A DNA stretch of 64,000 bases, taken from NCBI RefSeq assembly GCF_964204865.1, contig NC_135252.1:14839383-14903382 (forward strand), written 5' to 3'. Shown one piece after another: positions 13,693 to 26,429 of this stretch. This DNA is from Styela clava (Eukaryota; Chordata; Ascidiacea; Stolidobranchia; Styelidae). The notes under the pieces are model-generated. The model was given only the letters and a program-made list of their open reading frames with translations. It made no database searches and was not told where the DNA came from. The stretch's first letter is position 1. Every line of letters begins with the position of its first letter. The translations under genes were made by a program, and so were the position numbers.

Positions 13693-15156
13693 ATGATTCA
13701 ATTAAAATACGTCGGCATCTTATTGGTAACAATATTAGTTCTCGCAAGATCAGAAGGCGATAGAATTCGAAGATCCTATGCACCGAATTGGAACATGTGG
13801 CGCGGAATTATCAACCAACCTTACATGTACCCATTGAACTACCAGTATGCCTACCCAATAATACAACGTGTGCACCCTACAATTTCTACGAAAAGGGTAA
13901 CAACGGAGCAGATCACGAGTCAGCCAACGACACCCACCATAGCCAATACCATAAGCACTACTACAACAATAGAACCTACTACAACAGCAGAACCTACCAC
14001 AACGAATACAACGACAACTGTTACAAATGACTCCCAGAATGAATTTGAACGCAGTTTTACTTTAACGCCAACTGCCAACAACAGTAATATTTTGCAAAAG
14101 TGTAAAAACGTTCGATTCAAGTCTCTCAGAGATTCTTGCATAAGAGTAGCACAAAATCCAATTCTTAAAGGTATGGACGACGTAAAGGGATATATAGGAG
14201 AAGAAGAAAACAATCAACCGACTCTGCTTATAACGAGAGGATTCTCATTTCTCAAGCCAACGCTTGGGACACAAACAATATGCAATGAACCAGAAACCTG
14301 CCCCGATTATACAGTGGACGACAGACCAACTCGGAAAAATCTATTAAGTTTATCGCCGTGGGTCATGTGTCGCGAATATGACCCGAATAGGTAAGAATGG
14401 TGGAGTCTGAACTTTTTGTTGTAGTATTTATTTTATTAGCGTTAAAACTATTAAAATACTACTTATTGGTGGATGAATATCATTAATATGATATGAACTG
14501 GTAGCGGTTTTTAAATCATGTATCAGTCAAATTATAACAGTAACATAATATAAAAATAGCTAGTCGCCGTCAATTGATTCGTGAAATATGTAAGTAATAA
14601 TGAAATACTGTGGTCAAATTTATTGAATTAATTTGTTTGACGTAAAATGTGCACAGAAATCTTTTTGGCCAAACGTGACTTAACGATGAAGCCACAGGGT
14701 GCCATGTACATAGTTACCTATAAATATTCTACGCGTGCTCAGTAGTTCCTTGTTTTCCTGGGGGTTCGTTATTTGGTTTCCGTAAAGTGCGTGGATTTCA
14801 TAAGCTGGACTTGATCTCTTATTACGTACATTGAATGAATAGTTTTCGCTGTGGGGATATTGTAGAATATACTTATCGAAACAATGTAATTATAATGAAA
14901 TTGTGATTTTTGTTATAGATTCCCGCAATGGATTAACGTGGCAAAATGTCTTTGTGGAGGTTGCATTAACTACCGGACTGGACAAGAAGAAGTCGGTGAC
15001 GTGGTGTCCCAAGAATTGAGAGTGGACATTAATGTTCTCAAAAAAGACATTTTGACCCGAACATTTGGTCAATGCACACGTAAAACTTGCCGAGAGGAGG
15101 TACAAAGTGTAGCGATAGGATGTCATTGCGCATTAGCTGATTTACGTGTAAAGTGA
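13693..15156 (+). CDS. IL17: IL-17-family cytokine with Thr-rich linker, copy 3
   Basis: Two exons, 13693-14390 and 14919-15156, phase-2 GT-AG intron of 528 bases; closes at 311 aa. The frame opens upstream at 13609, but the signal peptide begins at the Met at 13693 (MIQLKYVGILLVTILVLARS), so I take that start. A furin-like RIRR follows the leader at residues 24-27. Residues 64-111 are very Thr-rich (TTTTIEPTTTAEPTTT), a mucin-like stretch likely to be O-glycosylated and unlike the other copies. The conserved part then begins: CKNVRFKSLRDSC, CNEPETC, SLSPWVMCREYDPNR. Exon 2 has RFPQWINVAKCLCGGCIN, QCTRKTC and IGCHC. The mature chain has 12 cysteines. Longest linker of the plus-strand copies; no disruption seen. 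Confidence 0.9.
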
Positions 15157-16093
15157 ATATTCGACATAAGAAATTAAGAATCAAGTTCTTCCCACTTACG
15201 TGATATTTTTATTTTATTATTGATATGTTTTTTGTATTACTTTTCGTAATATTTAAATTTTCCTAATGCTAAAATTCTATTGTCCATTGTTTCCATGTAT
15301 TTATGATCTCTGCTGACTAAAGAATTCAAGCGATATTCGAGTGAGAGTTTAATCTCTAGTGTTTCTATTTGGTGCTATAACAAAATTGTTTTTTTAGATC
15401 AAATTTATCATTAATCACAACTTAAGATACAAAGTGTAAAAAATTATTATTAATATTATTCGAGACACCTAATTTACCACGCACAATAAACCTTGGTCCC
15501 CCACCGTTTATTCGTGACCTAATATGTCCCATTATAAAACAATTAATCCCAGATTGAATTAATGCATTAGATTTGTGTAATCGTGGATTTTCTTCGATTT
15601 TAAATAAATTTATCATTTTACGCAGGTGTAACTCAAACGAGTCGAGACAGCCTGGCCTCTGTTTTGCGAATTCCAAAACGGGACATTTGATTGATTATTT
15701 CATTTTACTGAAATAGCTTTCGTGACTCGAAGTTACACAATGCTAAAATAAGACAACACAAAAGCATAAAACGATCCACTTAGCAGCATTTACTATTTGA
15801 TGCCATTTAGTGTCGATTGTTCGTATCATTATTATGCGAGGACTAGCATTTTAGGATAAGGACACTTTTGGCGTTCATAACATGCATCAGTATAATACTT
15901 GAATAATATAATTTAATACCTGAATTATAAACTGTAATTAAATGGTTATATAATATATGACATGTTTATTATACTACAGAAAAAGTTACTACAAAATTCT
16001 TATCGTATTGCATTGTGTCTAAATTGTTTTGTTTTGCTTTTTGTAGATAATTAATAATATAATATAATAAATACAAACTAAACGACGAATACT

Positions 16094-17549
16094 ATGAAAT
16101 GTATTCTAATATTAAATCTGATGCTCTATTGGCTAATCACCATTGTTACGGGAAAATGTATTTCTACACCGGAGGGAACGAAATGCACGCCGGATACAAC
16201 AATATACAATCCACTGAATGGACCGCCCGGTGGTCTTTTTGACAAAAGAGAGCAGCAACCAATGAAGGCAACTCCTCACCATGAACAGCTATATAAGCAG
16301 TGCCTTGATATTCGGAACCGGGATATGCGTAGTGCCTGTATAAGAATATCTAAGAATCCCATTCTAAAAAATATGGGAAACGGCACAAAAGGTGTTATAG
16401 ACGACAGAGAATTGACTTTTCCATTTATTATCGGTCGAGGATTACACTTCCAATTTATTTCGGAACACGTGGTTCAAAACGTTTGTGATCAAAAAATGAA
16501 TTGCCCAGATGGAGAAGAGTTGAAGAGAACTGATGATAATATGTCTAGTTTGTCTCCGTGGAAATATTGTATGCAGTACGATTCTTTAAGGTATGTACGC
16601 GTTTCATTATAACAACAATTTTCTGGACTGAACCGTGTAATACCGGACATGTGGTATTTGTCGTCGAATGAATTGAAAATGATACGATACAATTGTACAT
16701 CATAGGAATGGCGGGTTTACTGCATTAGATCAGTAAAAAATAATAAAAAAAAACAGCACTCCACATCATGTTATACTCTAATAGCCACACCCTTAATTGA
16801 TATGGCGTTGGGTTACCCGAAGTATGAATTATACCTTGAATATTCTAAAGTTTAGTTCAAAAATTCACATCGAAAAAAAAGGTTAAATAAAGAGTAAATA
16901 TTTTATTTTACCGACTTCAATTTGATGAGGTAGATAAATACATATGCAAAGTTTGAAGCGATGTGCGTTTAATGTTGTTTAATTGGCTGCGTTAGGAACG
17001 CCCACATATTAATTATTTATAACAAATATGCTATCTGCTCCTCATTGTCTATTTTTCGGTAAAATACGGAATCCGCGAAAACTTTGATTTTCTTATTATA
17101 ACCTAGTACAGAAATAAATCCCCCGACACTCTTAAATTAGTAATAAGTAAGTAACTGAAAGTAATAATACGCGGATCTTTTTGACTGCTGATATTTATCT
17201 CTGGTAATACCTTGTACATATATTATGAATACACGGTATTCATCACACGGTATCGTGTGTGAAGTATTTCTTACATTCATAAAATAATTTTACTATCTTT
17301 TGCTATTTCAGGTATCCCCAGTGGATAAATGTCGCTCAGTGCTTATGTAGCGGATGCTTACATCCATTCACTGGAGCTGAAATTCATGGCAACGTTCTAT
17401 CCAAGGAAATTCACGTTGAGATAAATGTTCTTCGAAAATTCTCGTTAAAGCATCCATTCAGCAAGTGTAATCGAAAAATCTGCGAAGAAACGACTCAAAA
17501 AATACCAATCGGATGTCATTGCCAAATTGCCAATGTTCAGAATGTATAA
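16094..17549 (+). CDS. IL17: IL-17-family cytokine, copy 4
   Basis: Two exons, 16094-16590 (donor GTATGT) and 17312-17549 (acceptor ATTTCAG), with a 721-base phase-2 intron; closes at 244 aa with TAA at 17547-17549. The second exon has no ATG and is easily missed by an open-frame scan; its translation begins RYPQWINVAQCLCSGCLH. The leader is MKCILILNLMLYWLITIVTG. An extra Cys pair just after it (KCISTPEGTKC) is specific to this copy. The core is CLDIRNRDMRSAC, CDQKMNC and SLSPWKYCMQYDSLR, then KCNRKIC and IGCHC. The stretch CIRISKNPILKNM is close to copy 3 (CIRVAQNPILKGM), so the two neighbours are probably a recent tandem pair. Confidence 0.9.
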
Positions 17550-20213
17550 AGTAGATGAAAAAAATTCGATTGTAGTAGAAGACGAAAGATAGTTGGTTGA
17601 CGAACGACATCTAAACGTCAATGGTGAAATTATCTGAGATCCCTCCGATTATGCGTCACTGAATAGGATGTTGACGAGTTCAAGGAGAAATAATCAAACT
17701 CCAATAGCCCAAAATATTTTGTTTCAAGACCAGAATTTTACCTGATAAAATAATTTATTTCACGTAATCATTGATGAACCGAGACCGTTTTTAAATATAA
17801 TCGTTTCAAAGTAAATTAGCAGATGCTGAGAAATTTATGGTATCTCATTTTGTTACGACGTAACAACATGAAAGTCCTAATGAATTAGACAGTGTGGGCA
17901 GCATCAATACATCTTAAAGCTTCAATAATATTTTTTTTGTGAAAATTAAATGAAAAATCAAGACAACTACCTATTATGTGTTCTGAAATATCCTAAAAAG
18001 AGATCTATTATACCAAAAGTGCAAAGTTGCATCGGTGCTTGCGAAGTTGGAAGACTATCCCATCGATGTCTGTTTATCTTCGAGTCACAACACACAAAAC
18101 GTCAAACTATCCGATTCTAACGATTTTTTACTTTTATACTATTTCCATGTTAACTTGTTAAGGATATATTATTTGCTTGAAACGTTGTTTCAACTTTATA
18201 TACTTATATTTATTATCGTGTTATTATATTTTGGTGAACTTTTATTTTATACCAAATATCTAAGGCAAGATATTATAATTTTATGTCCAATAGAATCTAT
18301 TTATTTGATCAACACTGCCGATATATTAAAATATCTTTAAACAGAAGCTACATTTGATTTGTCAAATTCTCGTGAGTTGTGCCAGTTCAGTCGACTATAT
18401 ATCAATGCAGAACTACATGACTTTGAATAAAAAAATTCTTCTACTTCGAAGCAGTGTTTCGCTTGCTTCCTAGCTATCGTATCGTAGTTAGCTGTAAATG
18501 AGTGAGAATTATTGCGACTCTGAGCCAAGTTTGGTTATCTGGGGAAGTGAACATTGCTTAGCTGAAAGTAACTGACGCAATCTTGTCATCCGTCATATTG
18601 TTAGCCACATACTCAATGATCGACGAAATAATGGTGGCAGAATTGAATTATATTAACGTATATAACCACATCGTAACTCACATTAAGAAAAAAAATTTGG
18701 TCAATCCATTCACCGTCATAGAACTCGTGAAGTACTTTTTCACATTAATCAGAATCCTACGACGAACACATTGATTCTAAAATTATTGTATTATTTACCC
18801 TATATGCAAGTTGCTTGATCATGATACAAAAAAATTTCACCTCATTGTCGCATAATTGACTCTGTGCGTCGGTCATAGACTCATAGGTCTAATTTGTAGA
18901 AGGCGAAAACTTACATCTCGACGTTTCAGATCATTTCATGTAACACCTGAAACGTTCTATAGCCGCACAACAGTAAGAAAAGTGTGGGCGAGTCTCATGG
19001 AACATATTTAGAGAAATGGGAATTATTATAACTACTGCACATTGTGTGATACCTACAATAAGAGCAATGAATACGGAAAATACTGTCAGATTGCATTCTT
19101 GGCGTCCCCGTGTGAATGGAACGATACTATTGAAATAAACCACATTTCATCCTCATCGCAACAGCGCCTTCCAGTGTTAAAAGTTTTGTCAAAATGACTT
19201 TCACACATGCACACAATGGCATGATTGTTTACATATTTCAGATATGTTTTTCACTCTCTTAATCATAATTATAGATACCGCGTGAATGCGTAACCCAATG
19301 AATTGTATATATTTATAATAATATTAATACCAAATTTTCAATCTAGCAGTTCCGAAATAGAAAAAAGAAAATTTAAACTAAAATGAAGGGTAAAAACAAC
19401 ATTAGTACATGAATGGCATATGTTTTGACTCAAAAATTTTTATTTTGTTCATACTATGAATTTGAAATAAAACAGATTCTCAATATATTCCTCTGAAAAT
19501 ATGTTCATTTGTACCTCAGTCCTTACGACTTCGCCTGACCACCAGAGAACGACGAACGAGGACGCGGAACCGCCACAGGGTGCGCAACTTATAATTTTGT
19601 AGACGTCATCGCACACAAAAAACGTGAAGCCCACAGAAATATTGTAAATGAAAAAAAGAAGGAGCCTCCCGTCTTTTTATGAACACTAAAAATTTCAATA
19701 AAATGGTCCATTAGTTGATGGGGAAGGCAATTCTTTCACAACAAGAAGAAGAAATGAAATTCTTACAAAAATAACAACAACATAATCATAATAATACCAA
19801 AGCGATTCACTTTTCATGGTTAATAATTTAACATATATACACTTACTATGTAGTCTCTTATATTATATTAATATATATCAGTGTATATATTATGCATATC
19901 GTGCAAACTGTCTCAAGCACACACTTCATCTAAATTATACTGACCCTGCAACAACGAACCAGACGTACTATGTAACCGCGTTTGATCTCTATAACCAACG
20001 TGCCTGAGGGTAGCTTCGCGGAAATTTTTGAATCATTTCACTTTGTATTCGTTCGATCTGAAATTTAGAATAAGTTTTCGAAATACCAGGATGTATACGG
20101 CTGTGTATTAGTGTATTGATAGTGTATATTATTCTGAGTTTTGTATTTCAACAAACAAATTACTTTCTTATTTTCGTACGTAGATTATATTATTTAAAAC
20201 AAATCTAATAAGG
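17550..20213. other. Intergenic sequence between IL-17 copies 4 and 5
   Basis: AT-rich and non-coding as far as I can see. The open frame at 18035-18340 is a low-complexity hydrophobic artefact of AT-rich sequence. No transposon ends or SINE blocks recognised. Confidence 0.4.
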
Positions 20214-21460
20214 ATGACATTCGCGAGTTTGTGGTTGGTAGTTATACTTCTAATTAATGTGATTAGTGTCGGGGCTGCCCAAGAAAAGAAAGGATCCACC
20301 AGCAAACTACGAACGATTCCAAAACGAATGCATTTCCAAGTCAGATCTCAATGTAAACTATTCAAAACTTGGAAAATGAAACAGCTTTGTAATCAAGTTG
20401 CATCTGATCCCAATATCGTGAAAATGGGCCGTAAAGTACGAGCATTTGTTAAAAATAACGATGAGAAAAGGTTCAGCAAAAGGATGCGTAAATTATCATC
20501 AAACGCTAGAGCTCTTACTATTCCCACTCCTCCAGTAGATGGATTTACTATGCCTTCTATTTCTCGGACGTTATCATCAAATACTGGATTTCAATGTACG
20601 AAATCCTGTCCAAGTTATAGTTCACTTTTGTCGGGAAAAACTCCAATTCAAAGAAGCTTTTCACCTTGGGAGTCATGCGCCCACTACGATCCTCTAAGGT
20701 AAGTTTCCTTTTAGAGAATGATTTTGAACACAAAATTCTACGTTGAGGGAAAGAATTGATATTGCCACTTACAACATAATAGTATTAGATCCTGTTTAAA
20801 ATAATTCACTACATTTGCTCAATTACTTTTATAGAGTAACTCACCATTTACAATTGTACTGAGTAATTTGTACCCAAAAAACAAACCCATGCCATTTCGA
20901 ACACATTCTAGAGAGTCAAAAATTTGGGGAGAGCGTCTTAGATTCCTAAAACTTTTGGATCATACACAAATAGAAGTTCAAGATTACAAGTGTTAAATAA
21001 ATTTTCTTCATTTTCATGAAGGAAATTAACATATTTATGACTTCTGTTTTTAGGTCACCCTGGAATATAAATGATTTTACATGATGAATAAACTATACAT
21101 GATTTTTATGATTGAAAGGAATATTTATCGATAAACCCGTAAACAAAACCTATATCGGTTGTTCCGCAGTATCGGTGTATCTGACAAATAGATTTCTATC
21201 TACCTCATTTCTTAATTTTACTCTGCAGATTTCCTCAATGGCTGAAGCTTGGGTTTTGCTCTTGTAAAGGATGCATAAATCCAGAAACTAAAAATGAAGA
21301 TATGTCATTCGTGTCGGAACCAATCACCGTAAACATCACCGTGTTGAAACGAAAGCCAGGCGTTTCATTTAGTGAATGTAAGAATCCGAATGTGGGATGT
21401 GAAAAAGCATTACTAGAAGTTACTCTAGGTTGCACATGTGTATTACCAAAAGGAACATAA
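20214..21460 (+). CDS. IL17: IL-17-family cytokine, copy 5
   Basis: Two exons, 20214-20698 and 21229-21460, phase-2 intron of 530 bases with strong sites (AAG|GTAAGT, CTGCAG). Closes at 238 aa. Leader MTFASLWLVVILLINVISVGA is followed by a basic segment, then CKLFKTWKMKQLC in the C-x11-C position and VASDPNIVKMGRKVRA. The linker is basic (KRFSKRMRK) and could be cleaved. Then CTKSC, a shorter version of the second Cys pair, and SFSPWESCAHYDPLR. Exon 2 gives RFPQWLKLGFCSCKGCIN, ECKNPNVGC and LGCTC; the last matches the vertebrate-style GCTC. AATAAA at 21575-21580 is a probable polyadenylation signal. Twelve cysteines in the mature chain. Confidence 0.9.
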
Positions 21461-21959
21461 AGACATTTAATTCTTTAATGAACAATGCATTAATCACGTG
21501 GAATATGTTATCAACAAGTGTCCATTATGCTCCTAATTTTTAGTCTAACCTGTAAGTCTCGCTTTCTAAAATATAATAAACTAAATTGGCTTGCAAAAAA
21601 TATGTTATTCATTGAAATAAATAAAAGTACCGAAGTGGCAATGTGAATTTTGCTATTTAAAGAAAAAATAACGATATATTTGTAGCAAAAATAAATCTGT
21701 CAATAATGCAGTGGCTGGAAATCTTGGCTATTCTGTAACAGAAGTTGCCGTGAACTTTGAGATCATGGGGAATAGATAGGCTTTATTATTTGTCAGGCAG
21801 TAGCTGCTTCACATGTTGAAGCATGATTTAGGAAAGGCTAACAACTCGAACTTTCTAGAATATCTAAAGTATATAGAATATCTATTACGATTTAAAAATA
21901 AAACGCATTCAACAGCCTACTGTATCCAAAACTTCTAGTTAGACACGGAGTGTAAATAT
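21461..21959. other. 3' flank of IL-17 copy 5
   Basis: Contains the presumed 3' UTR and polyadenylation signals of copy 5. No gene or repeat block recognised up to the dispersed repeat that follows. Confidence 0.4.
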
Positions 21960-22260
21960 GGACCGTTTTGTTTAATATTATTATTTTGTTGTTTTAGGTC
22001 AAATTCTTTTTCGTGTTGTTTTTATGAAAATAATCGTTACGAGGCCAATTGCTTTGAAATTTTCAGTGGCTAAAGATTGTGTTTTTGTTAGAAAGCTATT
22101 ACTTTTATTTATACCAAAAGTTTTTTTTAGTCTCCATGACATTCGTTTTGTGTGTGCGATGACGTCATCACTGTGGCGGTTCCCGTCAGGTGAAGTCGTG
22201 AAAACCGCATACTACTTCGTTGTGGCTTTCGTGTCCATATATTTGAGCATCGTTTACTTG
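21960..22260 (+). repeat. Dispersed repeat, copy 2
   Basis: Same ordered blocks as the 4.1 kb and 43 kb copies: a TTATTTTGTTGTTTT stretch, CCAATTGCTTTGAAATTTTC, GAAAGCTATTACTTTTATTT, the palindrome TGACGTCA at 22160-22167, and GTGTCCATATATTTGAGCA near 22230. Overall identity is moderate, so it is an old copy. The open frame at 22024-22323 is this repeat. Confidence 0.7.
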
Positions 22261-22479
22261 TTTAACAGAATATCGAAAACGCAACAGTTACTGTTTTTCC
22301 TTTCTCCTACAATTTGTCAGTGAGATGATGATTGAATAAACATTACTATTTCACTTTTCAATTGGTTCAGAAAATTTACGATGACCGAACTTATTTGCAA
22401 TCGGGAATTCCTTTCGAGAATAAGTATCGATGCGTCAATGGATATTTCATCGTCTTCTTCCGTTTGATCTAAGCGCCAA

Positions 22480-22749
22480 GTGATTCATTGCGAACACGAG
22501 CGCTCGAATATAGAAACATTGATAGAAAATGAGAAATATAACACGCTAAATATAGAAATCGAAAAAAATAAATTTTCACAATGCCTTTGTGACGCAACTC
22601 GGCTGGTACATCATGTTAACTCTCAAGACAATATTAACCATCAACTCATTTGTACACTGGCGGAGCTCACCATATATAAACGCGATTTACGTAAGATTTT
22701 TAACAAGAATTATAAATCCGTACTGGAAGAGCAAGAAATGACATTTTAA
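22480..22749 (+). other. Unrecognised open frame, possible exon or relic
   Basis: An 89-aa frame with a more protein-like composition than the surrounding AT-rich DNA: charged N-terminal part, then FSQCLCDATRLVHHVN and a Leu/Lys-rich C-terminal part ending before TAA. A CTAAG acceptor-like site lies just upstream at about 22470. No domain recognised. It sits between the dispersed repeat and a hAT element, so it could be transposon-derived debris. Function unknown. Confidence 0.2.
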
Positions 22750-23160
22750 GGGACATCAAACAACTTATTGTACTAGATTGCCGAAGATAAAAACCACAGG
22801 TATCCACCAAAGAAGCGTATAGCAGACAAAACCATACTGTTCACAGCCCGAGGGAACATGTGCTTTAATTCAAGTTTTTGTCTATATCCAGCTGCACTAT
22901 AAATACCGCTAAGTTGTCGCAAACATTCGACGATGCGAAAGAACAACATATAATTAAAAATATGTTACCAAAATACTGGAGGAGGAAAAGTAATGTATAG
23001 CAAATCGGTTTTACCAGTTTACCAGATTGACAAGAAAAGCAGCAGAATTTGCTACAGGATATTATTAGTTTAACAAGAGTATGGGTTACATGGCGTTGCT
23101 AATCCGAGCAAAAATCGAGCTGGTTGCAGTGACACATTGAGAACAGGACTAACTCTACAG

Positions 23161-23836
23161 CAGGGGTCTCCAACTCAAAACATGTCGCGGGCCACTTTTT
23201 GAAATTGATTGGCCACGCGGGCCGCAAATCAAGAAATTAAGTACAAAAATGAGTATCAAAATGTATTGTGTTGAAATTACACTTGAATCTTACAGCAAAC
23301 GAGACATGAAACATATTCATGTACTTGTGTTGGATATTTGGTTCCGATGTTTGGCCTTTATTTTAGTTTGCTAGTCTTAATTAAGACAGCATGCAAATGC
23401 TCGTCCGTTAGTCGTGTGCGGAGGGCTAACTTTCATAGTTAAAATAAAAATTATCGCAAATGTAAGAACTGCCAAACATCGCAGCAGGTATGCAACGTGA
23501 ATGTGCAATTAGCTTCGCAAACTATTCTTCGGGCATAATGAACTGACCGAAACTCGTTTATTTCGTCACAAGGAACATGCGAAATGAAATTATTGTATTC
23601 ATTATTGAAATGTAACAATAGAATAAAACATGAACGTGGTAAAGTGGAATAACAATGGAAAATTCTTGCTCCACTTATTACAGTTTGTCGGACCGGATTC
23701 TTGATGATAAATGACACGATAAAAGTTTACATCGTACTATTTTAGTTTATGTGGGAAAATCCCAATCATGACGCGGGCCGCAAAAAATGCCTGGCGAACC
23801 GCATGCGGCCCGCGGGCCGCGTGTTGGAGACCCCCG
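23161..23836. mobile_element. Non-autonomous hAT element with 8-bp target duplication
   Basis: Left terminus CAGGGGTCTCCAAC (23161-23174) and right terminus GTTGGAGACCCCCG (23823-23836) are inverted repeats matching at 13 of 14 positions. The 8-mer CTCTACAG flanks both sides perfectly (23153-23160 and 23837-23844), as hAT transposases produce. Subterminal CGCGGGCC / GGCCCGCGGGCC blocks are typical of this element type and recur as fragments near 41.4, 55.4 and 60.4 kb. At 676 bases, with only a short unrecognised minus-strand frame (23451-23717), it cannot encode a transposase. Confidence 0.88.
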
Positions 23837-23844
23837 CTCTACAG

Positions 23845-25177
23845 TCTCAATATCGAGTCAAGCACAATCCAGGTTACGTTATTTTCGAAAGTCGAAATGT
23901 GTATGATGGCATTCATATTCCATTCCGTTTAATAATTGTATATAAACTCTATATATGATAAAATACTTGAAAATTTCATGTTATTGGGTTTATATTTTCA
24001 ATCTGGATTTAAGTTAAAACAATAGATGAAAAAGACAAAAAGACGAGGACCAATGTTATCATTCGGGTCGGGATTTAGAGTGAAGAATGTTGCATAAAAA
24101 TGCATTTCAAGTGAGATGAATTTTGTTGAGAATCGAGAAATATGCGATGTCACACGTCCTCAAGGATTATCAGCGCCATGATTTGAATCCAACATTAGAT
24201 GCAATTTGTAAGTTTCTAAAAATAAAAATTATTTGTATCTTTGAAAATACAGATACTGAAAATAGTTACGTAGAAGGGAATATGGCCTGAACTATTTACC
24301 TATTCAATGATATATATATATATTATATATATATAATATAATATTATTAATAGAGGACAAAATTCAGTCGTCAAAAATTTCATAAAACAGAAGATTTCGG
24401 TTAAAAACTTACTACGTATACAACAAAAAATACACAAACGTTGTCAGGGACAGAAAGATATAAAATAAAAATAAGCAGTTTTGTAAACTCAGAGGCAGTA
24501 TTAATTAGAATTATTCATGGCTTTTGCGATTGTTGACTGAAGCATAATGTACATTAATCACAGGAGAAATGCACGATGAATCATATAATCACCAAGTGCT
24601 TTTCAAATTTGGAACGTTCGGAGCAATATTAGATCAAATATTACGAATAAAGCCTGCAGCGGAATATATGTCGTTATACTGTCATCATTCTGTTATTGGA
24701 ACAACAAAATAAATGATGTATAGTGCAAATTTCTATGTGATTCATGAACTAGAACCAATAACCTGTTCTGCATTGCGTAACGATATGAAATTTACAGTTT
24801 CAAACCACTTTTTCGTGAGTTACAAAAACATAAGTTTAATCATAAGAACGCATTTCATCATATCTGCTAACAATTAACGAGTAATTCGTCACAACGCCTC
24901 GCAAGGTGAATAATAGCCAAACATGACTGTGCTAAAATATTTTAGCAATGTGGTGTCATGACGACAATGTTGATTTTTGAAAAAAAACATTTATAAAAGG
25001 CAGTGACAAAAAATCTCTTACAAACTGGCTAAGTTTACTTTACAACAGGGCAAAAACCCGAGTTATACAATTTAAAATTGATTTATTTTTCACGAAAAGG
25101 TTATATTTATATTATATAGAATTGGATATTTTACGTTCCGTACTTGCAACTAGCAGTCAATTAACGGAATCAAAAGC
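23845..25177. other. Intergenic sequence upstream of IL-17 copy 6
   Basis: AT-rich, no gene seen. Holds an AT-dinucleotide run at about 24310-24349. The promoter of copy 6 should be at the right end. Confidence 0.4.
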
Positions 25178-26429
25178 ATGAGCAATTTGATATCACTGTT
25201 ATGTATCTTGCTATTTTCAATTAAAATTGGAACATCACAACCAACACATGAATCGAACCACCAACACAACGACACAACACATGAATCGAATCAAGTCGAT
25301 ACAGAGAACTTCGTGCTTACAGCTACAACAGCAAAGCCAGAAGAGGAGACAACGTTATCTATTTTGGAACAATTTCGCAGAGCTCTTCCAACTGTTCCAA
25401 CTGCCAAGCCTGCTAAGATTCCTCGAATTCCGGCCCACAAAGGAATAATTAAAAAGTGCAAATTGCTCCCAACGTACAGACTTCGAGAATCCTGCAAATC
25501 AATAGCGGAGAATGGGCTTATATACAGTATGGAGAAAAATGTTTTAGCATTTGTAAACAGAACCGAAGAAAAAGAATTTTACAAGAAAGAATCGGTCACT
25601 GGGGAAAGATCATTATCATTTGGCATTGCTCTTCCGGGAGAGCAGAACTGTGATGCGACATGTCCTTCTGGAAAAGAATGGTCGACTGCCACTGAAAAGC
25701 ATGAACGCAGTTTTTCACCATGGGGATATTGTGATAACTACGACCCAGATAGGTAAATACAATTTCATTTACTCAATACATCCAAGTTAATACTATTACT
25801 ATCGGAAATTGATCAATATCCAGGTCAAGAGAGTTGAAATTTATTTGACGGCGATTGGTTTGCGGTTTGTTTTTCAATATAGCGCCGCGTTCTAATACTA
25901 ATTCCAACTCTTAAGCTGCAGACACGGTCAAAAATTTAGACCTCTACGCGAAAGAATTTACCACGGAATAGCATTTGCAACGACAGCGTTTAAATTGTCT
26001 TAATTTTTTGAAACGCAAAATCTAATCTAAAATTATTCGTGCCTGTTTAGAAGTTCTGTTCATTGTTTATCAAAACTGTAAACAAAATTATAAAATAGCC
26101 ATCAAAACAATTGTACCCTATTACGCAAAACATGCAAAATAATAAAAAAATTTGATTCGTGACATATATACCATTTAACTGAATAAATGCATATTTTCAG
26201 ACTTCCACAGTGGATATCTTATGCTAAATGTAAATGCAAAGGATGTATGGATCCCAACACGCTTGAAGAAAATCTCAGCTACAGTTCAATAGAACTAAAG
26301 ACGGCTATTCCGGTTTTAAGAAAAGAGCAAGAAGTGATGGATTTTCAAGACTGTACGAACAAAAAATGCAAAGAAAGTGTCGTTGAAATCGTTATCGGTT
26401 GTTATTGCTTTTTGCCATTTATATCCTAA
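25178..26429 (+). CDS. IL17: IL-17-family cytokine, copy 6
   Basis: Two exons, 25178-25752 and 26201-26429, phase-2 intron of 448 bases; closes at 267 aa. Leader MSNLISLLCILLFSIKIGTS. After it comes a His/Asn/Thr linker containing a short duplicated unit (THESNHQHND / THESNQVD) and a Pro/Lys segment (PTVPTAKPAKIPRIPAHKG). The conserved region is CKLLPTYRLRESC (C-x11-C), CDATC and SFSPWGYCDNYDPDR; exon 2 gives RLPQWISYAKCKCKGCMD, DCTNKKC and IGCYC. NRT is a possible N-glycosylation site in the linker between the two halves. Last of the five plus-strand copies; convergent with copy 7, whose stop is about 1.1 kb away. Confidence 0.9.

Noticed and set aside
13788-14213. Alternative-frame ORFs over the Thr-rich part of cytokine copy 3
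   Set aside because: They are frame shadows of the ACN/CCA-type codon repeats and lack any leader or motif.
18035-18340. 101-aa hydrophobic plus-strand frame
   Set aside because: Composition follows the local AT richness (Leu, Ile, Tyr, Phe); no motif, no splice context and no similarity to the neighbouring cytokines.
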